Below the pieces are notes generated by a model, which was not told the origin of the DNA, did no database searches, and saw nothing but the letters and a program-made list of their open reading frames with translations. A DNA stretch of 5,898 bases, taken from positions 1 to 5,898 of the forward strand of contig JAKQGT010000193.1 in the NCBI GenBank assembly GCA_029556005.1, given 5' to 3'. How positions within the stretch are numbered: the stretch's first letter is position 1; each line of letters begins with the position of its first letter. The stretch comes from Chlamydiota bacterium. GTDB taxonomy: Bacteria; Chlamydiota; Chlamydiia; Chlamydiales; Simkaniaceae. The translations under genes were made by a program, and so were the position numbers. This document shows, one piece after another, positions 1 to 5,864 of the stretch.

Positions 1-17
1 ATATAGGTTTGAGTCAT
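1..17 (-). CDS. Possible 5' end of a divergent gene (partial, product unknown)
   Basis: An ATG at 17-15 on the minus strand opens a frame reading MTQTY up to the left edge. It is preceded at six bases by GAGG (27-24), a good Shine-Dalgarno sequence. A candidate TATAAT promoter lies further upstream at 44-39. Only five codons are visible, so the product cannot be named and the frame may close just outside the window. The call rests on the agreement of promoter, ribosome binding site and start codon, each correctly spaced, in a region where a gene divergent from the lipase gene would fit. Confidence 0.4.
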
Positions 18-38
18 CGTTTCCCTCAAAAAAGCAAA

Positions 39-67
39 ATTATAGATATTTACCAATTTTTTTTAAA
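39..67 (-). promoter_or_regulatory. Candidate sigma70-type promoter facing left
   Basis: On the minus strand a perfect -10 hexamer TATAAT (44-39) is separated by 17 bases from TTTAAA (67-62), which matches four of six positions of the -35 consensus. Transcription would begin near position 32, giving a leader of about 15 bases before the ATG at 17. The surrounding DNA is very AT-rich, so chance matches are a real risk. The correct spacing and the downstream Shine-Dalgarno sequence raise the likelihood. Confidence 0.4.
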
Positions 68-113
68 GATAAAAAAATATAATGATTAATTTAAAAAATC
101 ACATGAATTTCTA

Positions 114-142
114 TTGAAAAAATTTTGATAATTCTTTATTAT
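114..142 (+). promoter_or_regulatory. Candidate sigma70-type promoter of the lipase-like gene
   Basis: TTGAAA (114-119) and TATTAT (137-142) are separated by 17 bases, the ideal spacing, each matching five of six consensus positions. Transcription would begin around 149-151, leaving a leader of about 30 bases before the ATG at 181. Immediately after the -10 box lies CGCGCGCG (143-150), a GC-only discriminator in otherwise AT-rich DNA. Such discriminators are known to make promoters sensitive to ppGpp and supercoiling, but that role here is only inferred. Confidence 0.5.
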
Positions 143-143
143 C
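127..143. promoter_or_regulatory. Perfect 6-bp dyad overlapping the -10 box
   Basis: GATAAT (127-132) and ATTATC (138-143) are perfect inverted copies separated by five bases (TCTTT). The right arm covers most of the proposed -10 hexamer. A repressor dimer binding here would block the rightward promoter, so this is a candidate operator. Short AT-rich dyads also occur by chance in DNA of this composition. Confidence 0.25.
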
Positions 144-180
144 GCGCGCGAAATCAATGAAAATTTAATGAGGCCAAAGA

Positions 181-1887
181 ATGTGTGCTGAGGTAGCTGG
201 GGTCACCGAGGTAGGGGATAGTTCTCTTGAGTTAGAAAGTCTTTATTTGGATACGCCTTTTAAAGAAGAAATTTACACCCTTCCAGGTGAAACAAATGTT
301 CCGATTGAGGATAAAATTTCTTCTATTGAAGAGCTAAAAATGGTTTTAGCTCAAGGGGGGGCAAAACAGGCAACCTTTGATCTTGCAAAGAAATTTTTTG
401 GAAATGAACTGGTGGAACGAGCCATTCAGTCAAGTAACTTTCAGAAATGGCCAGACCAACTGAGTCATACCCATGTCCTCATTCTTTTAGGGACAATTGG
501 CCATACCCTCACAATCGACGATCTAGAACAATGCTTCGCAGAGCTTAAAGCAGGAGATACAACACGCGAAATTCTTAAACAGTCTCAAATCCCCTATCTA
601 CGGATGTGGTGGGCAGGAACGGCGCGCCAACTCCCTAACTACTGGTTGGATCATTTGCTCCAATTATTTAGAAATCCGATCCAAATGCTCGACCCTACCT
701 ATGAAAAATCTCTGGGTGATGAACTTTTTGAGCTGGGGATCCATAAAACCCGCACCCTGGCCTATACCTATTATGATTACGCAACCAAACGTCTTATCGA
801 AGAGGGAGACCGGACCCGCCCTGAATTTTATATTGCACCCCGTGAACAACTGGCAAAATTTGTGGCTTATGCCAATCCCAATACGACGAAAAATGGGATG
901 ATCGTCCCTGTTTTCAACGCCTCTAGAGGGCAAGTTGATTACTATCAACTTAAAGACCAAGTCCACTATTGTGGACTCAACGGCTACTTTTTTACCCCCC
1001 TTACAGCAGGGCTCGACCTTCCTGCACAACTCATTTTTAGAGGAACAGATGATCAGGCGAGCGCCCACCGCGATTTAGATCCAACAGGAGTAGGTAAGCG
1101 CACGTTTGATGCCCGAGCAGGCTTTATTCAAGGCATGCTAGAAGCTTATGCAAAAACCACTCCTCATGCCAAGGTAGAAATCCTAGGACATTCTCTAGGA
1201 GCCGCCGATGCTCAAAGAGCTCTGATTAACCTGATTGCTGCTAATAATTTCCAATATGAAGAGATTAAGCTTTTTGCCTATTGCTCTCCTAAACTTGACA
1301 ATCCCACCATCACAAAGTGGTATGAGAATCTGAAAGCTCTTGAAACGCAGGAGAAGCCTCCCCGCATCCAGTTCACCTTCGCGCACCATGAACGAGATAT
1401 CGTCACTTGGGCAGGAGATGCAAATATTGCAGGAACGGACGACTTCTTTATTCAGAGCAATTACCTCATCGTCAAATCAGATTCAGGAATTGCTGATGTT
1501 AGACTGCACCACACGTCCCCTTTCTTTTTATTCGGTAACTTTGACTTCTCTGTGGACAAGCGAGAATTTGATCTTTACCAAAGTTTTTCTGAAGAGGAAT
1601 TAACAGCCTGCATTCAAAAATTAGAAAACCTTAAAAATAGTTATAGCTGGTACCTGACCATCAAGAGTTATTTCGTGAATGTGGATAAAGTAGAAGACAT
1701 CGAAAAGCGGATTGAAGAGCTTAAAGCAGAGCGTGAAAGGCTTCAAGCCCTCAACCAAGACTGCCCTTATAAATCGTGGTTTATCTGGTCTGCAGCTCAG
1801 GCAATCACCTATACCCTGCAGCCCCTTCTCTATCATGCATTTGGTTGGCTTGCAGGCATCCAGCACGATGAGCCTGCTAAAGCCTGA
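181..1887 (+). CDS. Class 3 lipase-like alpha/beta hydrolase
   Basis: The 568-residue protein is a probable serine ester hydrolase acting on lipids or other esters; its substrate is unknown. The class 3 lipase signature is visible in order: the oxyanion motif FRGT (286-289), the nucleophile elbow GHSLG (336-340, Ser338), the strand FAYCSPKLDN, a candidate catalytic Asp406 in ERDIVTWAG, and a candidate His443 or His444 in RLHHTS. About 230 N-terminal residues before this domain match nothing I recognise. A charged helical stretch (about 500-526, IEKRIEELKAERERL) looks like a coiled coil and is followed by a hydrophobic segment without acidic or basic side chains other than one His (532-560). 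There is no Sec signal peptide, so the protein is either cytosolic or exported by another route such as type III secretion (inference). GAGG (170-173) lies 7 bases before the ATG; earlier ATGs at 157 and 168 run into stops. The 3' end overlaps convergent rfbA by 55 bp. Confidence 0.85.
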   Translation: MCAEVAGVTEVGDSSLELESLYLDTPFKEEIYTLPGETNVPIEDKISSIEELKMVLAQGGAKQATFDLAKKFFGNELVERAIQSSNFQKWPDQLSHTHVLILLGTIGHTLTIDDLEQCFAELKAGDTTREILKQSQIPYLRMWWAGTARQLPNYWLDHLLQLFRNPIQMLDPTYEKSLGDELFELGIHKTRTLAYTYYDYATKRLIEEGDRTRPEFYIAPREQLAKFVAYANPNTTKNGMIVPVFNASRGQVDYYQLKDQVHYCGLNGYFFTPLTAGLDLPAQLIFRGTDDQASAHRDLDPTGVGKRTFDARAGFIQGMLEAYAKTTPHAKVEILGHSLGAADAQRALINLIAANNFQYEEIKLFAYCSPKLDNPTITKWYENLKALETQEKPPRIQFTFAHHERDIVTWAGDANIAGTDDFFIQSNYLIVKSDSGIADVRLHHTSPFFLFGNFDFSVDKREFDLYQSFSEEELTACIQKLENLKNSYSWYLTIKSYFVNVDKVEDIEKRIEELKAERERLQALNQDCPYKSWFIWSAAQAITYTLQPLLYHAFGWLAGIQHDEPAKA

Positions 1888-2732
1888 AGATAGAGGCCAT
1901 ACTCACTCTTAGCTTGTTTTTCTGCGAGTTGAGCAAGCTCCTCTTTGCTTATCCAGCCATTTTGATAAGCGATCTCCTCAATACAAGCGATTTTAATCCC
2001 CTGCCGCTCTTGAATGGTATGGACATAGTTGGAGGCTTGATGGAGGGCTTCAAAGGTCCCTGTATCGAGCCAAGCAAAGCCCCGATCAAAGAGATGCACT
2101 CTTAAAGCTCCTGCCTCTAAATAGGCCCGATTGACGTCGGTAATTTCGAGCTCTCCACGAGGAGAGAGCTTAAGAGATTTTGCAATCTGGACCACTTGAT
2201 GATCATAAAAATAAAGCCCTGTAACAGCATAAGGAGAGGGAGCTTTTGTCGGTTTTTCGATGATATCCGTCACACGCTGGTTGTGATCAAATACCACAAC
2301 TCCGTAACGCTCAGGATCTTTGACTTGATAGCCAAAAATCACTCCTCCCGCTTCTAAATCTCCACACTGTTTCAGCAAACTAGAGAGGTGATCTCCATAG
2401 AAAATATTATCGCCCAAAATAAGGGCGACACTCTCCTCTTGAATAAAAGACTCAGCCACGATAAATGCATCGGCGATTCCGCGTGGCGTTTCCTGCTCTG
2501 CATAAGAAAAGCGGAGACCGAGATCAGATCCCGTACCAAAAAGAGTTTGAAACCGGGGGAGGTCATAAGGGGTTGAAATGATGAGAATCTGTCGAATCCC
2601 TGCCTGCATCAAAACAGAGAGGGGATAATAAATCATGGGTTTGTCGTAGATGGGCAAGAGTTGCTTACTGGTAGGGAGCGTGACCGGATGAAGGCGTGTG
2701 CCAAGTCCCCCCGCTAAGATAATACCTTTCAT
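1833..2732 (-). CDS. rfbA: Glucose-1-phosphate thymidylyltransferase
   Basis: RfbA/RmlA joins dTTP and glucose-1-phosphate to give dTDP-glucose and pyrophosphate, the first step of dTDP-L-rhamnose synthesis, in the cytosol. With the start at ATG 2732 the protein has 299 residues (family about 290) and begins MKGIILAGGLGTRL, the nucleotide-binding signature (residues 8-14), followed by SKQLLPIYDKP (22-32). The metal-binding Asp108 (LGDNIFYG), EKP (159-161), the RGELEITDVN motif (192-201) and Asp223 in FAWLDTG are all present, so the enzyme should be active. The frame extends 23 codons further upstream, but that part overlaps accC and is not family-like. The start lies 4 bases after the accC stop, with GGGATAGG just before it, so translation is probably coupled. 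The last dozen residues after LYLQALAG run past the usual family end and lie within the overlap with the lipase gene. No other rhamnose genes are in the window. Confidence 0.93.
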   Translation of the reverse strand: MKGIILAGGLGTRLHPVTLPTSKQLLPIYDKPMIYYPLSVLMQAGIRQILIISTPYDLPRFQTLFGTGSDLGLRFSYAEQETPRGIADAFIVAESFIQEESVALILGDNIFYGDHLSSLLKQCGDLEAGGVIFGYQVKDPERYGVVVFDHNQRVTDIIEKPTKAPSPYAVTGLYFYDHQVVQIAKSLKLSPRGELEITDVNRAYLEAGALRVHLFDRGFAWLDTGTFEALHQASNYVHTIQERQGIKIACIEEIAYQNGWISKEELAQLAEKQAKSEYGLYLQALAGSSCWMPASQPNA

Positions 2733-2736
2733 GAAC

Positions 2737-4131
2737 CTATCCCAAAATGACTTCACTAGGTGTTTTAACTTCATTTTCTTTAAAGCTACACCCGGCTTCA
2801 ATCAGGCCATCAATAAAGTTAAGGTTGTACTCTGAAGACTTGAAAGCTTCATTGTTTAGCATATATTGATGAAAAGCAATGGTAGAGTCAACTCCCCCGA
2901 TATGGAATTCTTTTAGAGCGCGTTTAGAAATATTGATCGCTTCCTCTCGATTTTTTCCCTTCACAATCAACTTGGCAATGAGGGAATCGTAGTGAGGAGG
3001 AATGCGATACCCCGAATAACAGGCGCTATCGACACGTACATTGGGTCCACCGGGGGGAATATAGTATTCCAAAAGACCGGGAGAAGGCATAAACTTGTTT
3101 GAAGGATTTTCTGCATTGATCCGGAACTGAAAAACATGCCCTTCAAAGCGGATACTCTTCTGCTTATATTCTATTTTTTCTCCCATTGCGGTGCGAATTT
3201 GCTCTTTTAAAAGATCGATACCGGTTAATTCTTCCGTGATGGTGTGTTCGACTTGAATCCGCGTATTCACTTCCATGAAATAGAAGTTTTTCTTTTCATC
3301 GAGTAAAAATTCTACCGTTCCAACTGTATGGTATTTGGCCGCTTTAGCCAGATGAACAGCAGCTTCCCCCATTTTCTTTCGAAGCGAAGGGGTGAGTACG
3401 GGGCTAGGGGTTTCTTCAATGAGTTTTTGCCGGCGGCGCTGAATCGTACAGTCCCGCTCTCCCAGATGCACATAGTTTCCATGTTTATCCCCTAGAATCT
3501 GAATTTCAATATGACGGGGATTCATGATCATTTTTTCAAGGTAAATATCGGGATTCCCAAAAGAGATTTCCGCTTCAGCCCGCGCAGCAGAAAATTGACG
3601 GACAAAATCTTCAGGATCTTGCGCAATACGAATTCCCTTTCCCCCGCCTCCAGCAGTTGCTTTAATAAAGACGGGAAATCCAATCTTTTTCGCCTCTTTG
3701 AGGGCTAAATCGACTGTCTCTACAATACCTGGAGATCCCGGAATCACGGGACAGCGCACACTCCGTGCTAAGGCTTTTGCCTGTGCCTTATCTCCTAAAA
3801 GAGCAATGGTCTTAGCAGAGGGGCCAATAAAGGTGAGTCCAGAGCTTTCACAAATAGAAGCAAAGTTCGCATTTTCACTCAAAAAGCCATAACCAGGATG
3901 GATCGCATCAGCACCCGTGATTTCACAGGCAGAAAGAATATTAGGAATCTTCAAATAGGATTGACTTGAAGGGGCATCTCCAATACAAATCGCTTCATCA
4001 GCATGAAGCACATGAAGAGCTTCAGCATCAGCCTTAGAATAAACCGCAACGGTTTGTAGCCCTAAGTCATGACAGGCTCTGATAATGCGAACAGCGATTT
4101 CACCACGATTGGCAACGAGAACTTTTTTCAT
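2737..4131 (-). CDS. accC: Acetyl-CoA carboxylase, biotin carboxylase subunit
   Basis: AccC uses ATP and bicarbonate to carboxylate the biotin held by AccB, the first half-reaction of malonyl-CoA formation for fatty-acid synthesis. The 464-residue protein (E. coli 449) has the N-terminal domain starting MKKVLVANRGEIAVRI, HPGYGFLSEN (78-87), the ATP-grasp glycine loop ATAGGGGKG (158-166), ATP-binding Lys115 and Lys157, RRRQKLIEE (232-240), catalytic region MEVNTRIQVEH (286-296, with Glu287, Asn289, Arg291 and Glu295) and Arg337 in FRINAENP. These match the E. coli active-site residues with an offset of one. The P usually following QVEH is T here. The open frame extends 18 codons upstream, but the start at ATG 4131 fits the family and lies one base after the accB stop (TGATATG) with only a weak ribosome binding site, which suggests translational coupling to accB. 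Confidence 0.97.
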   Translation of the reverse strand: MKKVLVANRGEIAVRIIRACHDLGLQTVAVYSKADAEALHVLHADEAICIGDAPSSQSYLKIPNILSACEITGADAIHPGYGFLSENANFASICESSGLTFIGPSAKTIALLGDKAQAKALARSVRCPVIPGSPGIVETVDLALKEAKKIGFPVFIKATAGGGGKGIRIAQDPEDFVRQFSAARAEAEISFGNPDIYLEKMIMNPRHIEIQILGDKHGNYVHLGERDCTIQRRRQKLIEETPSPVLTPSLRKKMGEAAVHLAKAAKYHTVGTVEFLLDEKKNFYFMEVNTRIQVEHTITEELTGIDLLKEQIRTAMGEKIEYKQKSIRFEGHVFQFRINAENPSNKFMPSPGLLEYYIPPGGPNVRVDSACYSGYRIPPHYDSLIAKLIVKGKNREEAINISKRALKEFHIGGVDSTIAFHQYMLNNEAFKSSEYNLNFIDGLIEAGCSFKENEVKTPSEVILG

Positions 4132-4132
4132 A

Positions 4133-4609
4133 TCAAACAATCCGGAAAAGTTTGGTTCCAAATTCAACAGGATGGGCACTTTCAATAAAAACTTCTGCCA
4201 CTGTCCCCTTCTTGCCTGCTTTCACTTCATTCATGACTTTCATCGCTTCAATGATGCAAACGACAGTATCTTCTGTCACGGTATCTCCAACCTTTACAAA
4301 AGCCTCATCATCTGGGGAAGGAGAGGCATAAAAGGTTCCAACCATGGGAGAGGTAATTTCAAATCCCTCTTTTACAATCAGCTTTTGTCCCTCTTTCTTC
4401 TCTTCCTGTCTGGATGGCTCATCTTGAAACAGAGCTTGCCTATTCGCTCTTGGAATCTGTCTCTGCTCAAAAGCAGGGTAAGCTTCCACTTCAATAGCGG
4501 AGCTTCTCTCCAGCTCGAGTTCAAAGCCGCTTTTTTCTTTTAGCGACAGCCTACTAATGTCGCGCTCTTTCATGGCTGTCATGAGCTCTTTAATTTTCTC
4601 TAAATCCAC
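4133..4609 (-). CDS. accB: Acetyl-CoA carboxylase, biotin carboxyl carrier protein
   Basis: AccB carries the biotin that shuttles carboxyl groups from AccC to the carboxyltransferase AccAD. The protein has 158 residues, close to the E. coli length of 156. An N-terminal helical region (about 1-36) leads into a charged, low-complexity linker (about 37-80), then the biotinyl domain (about 84-158). The biotinylation motif EAMKVMNEV places the modified lysine at Lys124, and SPMVGTFYASPSPDDEA (87-103) includes the protruding thumb characteristic of the acetyl-CoA carboxylase type. The start is GTG, read as Met (MDLEKIKEL), supported by a strong GGAG 7 bases upstream and by the family-like N-terminus; the next Met is residue 10. 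It lies 12 bases after the efp stop and one base before accC. The carboxyltransferase genes accA and accD are not in the window. Confidence 0.96.
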   Translation of the reverse strand: MDLEKIKELMTAMKERDISRLSLKEKSGFELELERSSAIEVEAYPAFEQRQIPRANRQALFQDEPSRQEEKKEGQKLIVKEGFEITSPMVGTFYASPSPDDEAFVKVGDTVTEDTVVCIIEAMKVMNEVKAGKKGTVAEVFIESAHPVEFGTKLFRIV

Positions 4610-4616
4610 TTGATAT

Positions 4617-4620
4617 CTCC
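4617..4620 (-). promoter_or_regulatory. Ribosome binding site deciding the GTG start of accB
   Basis: On the minus strand GGAG (4620-4617) sits just after the efp TGA stop (4624-4622) and 7 bases before GTG (4609-4607). It fixes the start at the GTG rather than at the downstream ATG codons in the MTAMKERD segment. Confidence 0.75.
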
Positions 4621-4621
4621 A

Positions 4622-5182
4622 TCAGATGCGTTGGACATATTCACCGATATGGGTATCCACTTTAATGATATCCCCCACCTCGATAAACAGCGGTACTTCT
4701 ACTTTTGCTCCCGTCTCTAAAATCGCAATCTTACTTGCACTTGAGACCGAAACCTTTGATTTTAATTCTTCAAGTTTTATGGTCATAAGCTCCAAAAACT
4801 GCGGAAGCTCTACCGAAAAAATCGTATCTCCATAAAACATGGCTTTGATCTGGATTCCCTCTTTTAAGTAGTTAACTTTATCCCCAACCACTGCCGAAGA
4901 GACGAGAACCTCATTGAGTTCATCGATATCCAGAAATAAATAATCTTTCCCTTCTAAATAGAGAAACTCTAAACGTCTCTCGCTTAGAGTCACTTCCTCA
5001 ATCTCTTGATCGAGTTTAAAATTTTTCTCAATGACCTCATCAGACATGAGGTTTTTGAGCTTGGTTTTAATAAAGGGAACCCCTTTTGCAACGGTAACTT
5101 TAACGCTAAACTCTACACGGTATATTTTCCCGTCTAAAGAAAGGGTCATCCCCGGTGAAATTTGATTGCTCGTTGTCGTCAT
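4622..5182 (-). CDS. efp: Elongation factor P, divergent EF-P1-type paralogue
   Basis: EF-P binds between the ribosomal P and E sites and relieves stalling at consecutive prolines. The 186-residue length is typical. Three domains can be laid out: N-terminal KOW-like (about 1-62, ISPGMTLSLDGKIYRV), OB fold (about 65-122, LEFLYLEGKDYLFLD) and a C-terminal domain (about 128-186) ending VGDIIKVDTHIGEYVQRI, close to the family signature. The tip of domain I reads KVTVAKGVPF (28-37), where most bacterial EF-Ps have PGKG or PGRG. Lys33 is retained at the modified position but the preceding Pro-Gly is replaced by Val-Ala. Chlamydiae carry two EF-Ps, and from memory the accBC-linked one has a similarly altered loop; the symbol is given as efp without a paralogue number. 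The gene lies 13 bases after the HAD gene and 12 before accB. No clear Shine-Dalgarno sequence precedes the ATG, so translation may rely on the upstream gene. Confidence 0.92.
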   Translation of the reverse strand: MTTTSNQISPGMTLSLDGKIYRVEFSVKVTVAKGVPFIKTKLKNLMSDEVIEKNFKLDQEIEEVTLSERRLEFLYLEGKDYLFLDIDELNEVLVSSAVVGDKVNYLKEGIQIKAMFYGDTIFSVELPQFLELMTIKLEELKSKVSVSSASKIAILETGAKVEVPLFIEVGDIIKVDTHIGEYVQRI

Positions 5183-5195
5183 TAATGTTAACCAA

Positions 5196-5864
5196 CTATT
5201 TGATTTTTTCTAAAAGTGACTCTAGTTCCTTCAGATGTAAAATGGTATAATCGACGTCCTTTTTTAATCCAGTATTACCTAACCCTCTCCCCCACTTAAT
5301 TTGAACGGTATTATATCCAAGTTCTTTAGCAGGAGTGAGATCCAATGAAATTCTATCTCCACATACTAAAGCTTTTAATGGAGAAATCCCCGTTTCTTCA
5401 CTCACCTTCTGATAAGCCTTTTTTTTATCCCCATCTTCACAAAAATAGAGCCGAGTAAAAAATTGAGTTGAAATCCCTGCATGCTTCATCTTTTCGCGTT
5501 GGATCTTCTCTTTTCCTTTGGTCACCAAAGCCAGTTGGTGTTCTTGAGAAAGCTTCTCTAACACTTCCACACCATCTTCAATAGCTTGAATCGGATGGTT
5601 AAACTGAGGGGCTTCATAGATCTCACGGAGTCCCACTTCTAGACACCCTTCGGGAGCTTGATTAATCTCTAAGAATTCTCGCAACGCTGCCTCAGAGCTG
5701 ATATGAAAAGTATTGAGTTGAAGCAGTTCTTTATAGGAATACTCAAAGTTTTTCAAAGCAAACCCTTCCCCTTCCATCGCTTTTAGGGCATTTTTAAGAA
5801 TTCCTGGGAGGATCGAACCACTAGTATCGATCAATGTATCGTCTAAATCAAAGATGATCAACAA
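5196..5864 (-). CDS. HAD-superfamily hydrolase (phosphatase, substrate unknown)
   Basis: The protein is a haloacid-dehalogenase fold phosphatase of phosphoglycolate-phosphatase style. Motif I is FDLDDTLIDT (5-14; nucleophile Asp6, acid Asp8), motif II is Thr115 in LALVTKG, motif III a lysine in DKKKAYQKV (146-154), and motif IV CGDRISLDL (168-176; Asp170, Asp175). A helical cap fills about residues 15-95. All catalytic positions are present, so it should be active, but the substrate cannot be told from sequence. The start is uncertain. The frame opens with two consecutive TTG codons (5864 and 5861), and the codons just upstream are stops (TGA TGA). An ATG at 5871 lies one base out of frame; removing one A from the following AAAA would give MKLLIIFDLDDT, a typical HAD N-terminus. 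The gene therefore either uses TTG or carries a one-base error or frameshift. It precedes efp by 13 bases in the operon. Confidence 0.85.
   Translation of the reverse strand: MLIIFDLDDTLIDTSGSILPGILKNALKAMEGEGFALKNFEYSYKELLQLNTFHISSEAALREFLEINQAPEGCLEVGLREIYEAPQFNHPIQAIEDGVEVLEKLSQEHQLALVTKGKEKIQREKMKHAGISTQFFTRLYFCEDGDKKKAYQKVSEETGISPLKALVCGDRISLDLTPAKELGYNTVQIKWGRGLGNTGLKKDVDYTILHLKELESLLEKIK

Noticed and set aside
57..77. Run of eight T then seven A with a 6-base spacer, a possible hairpin or terminator.
   Set aside because: It is a pure A-T stem with low stability in a region of very AT-rich DNA; there is no sign that a gene ends here.
664..1068. 134-codon minus-strand open frame inside the lipase-like gene.
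   Set aside because: It covers the lipase oxyanion region on the other strand; no ribosome binding site or recognisable motif supports it.
1911..1939. Inverted repeat AGCTTG ... CAAGCT with T-rich flanks near the convergent gene ends, considered as a terminator.
   Set aside because: The stem is only 6 bp with a 17-base loop, lies inside rfbA coding sequence, and no proper T run follows the stem on either strand.
2733..2801. 23-codon upstream extension of the rfbA frame.
   Set aside because: It overlaps the accC 3' end and the family begins at the MKGIILAGG Met, which has a Shine-Dalgarno-like sequence just ahead.
4132..4185. 18-codon upstream extension of the accC frame.
   Set aside because: It overlaps accB; biotin carboxylases begin at the MKKVLVANRGEIA Met, one base after the accB stop.
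4085..4543. 152-codon plus-strand open frame antisense to accB.
   Set aside because: It lies opposite strongly conserved accB and accC codons, has no credible start context and gives a low-complexity product unlike a real protein.
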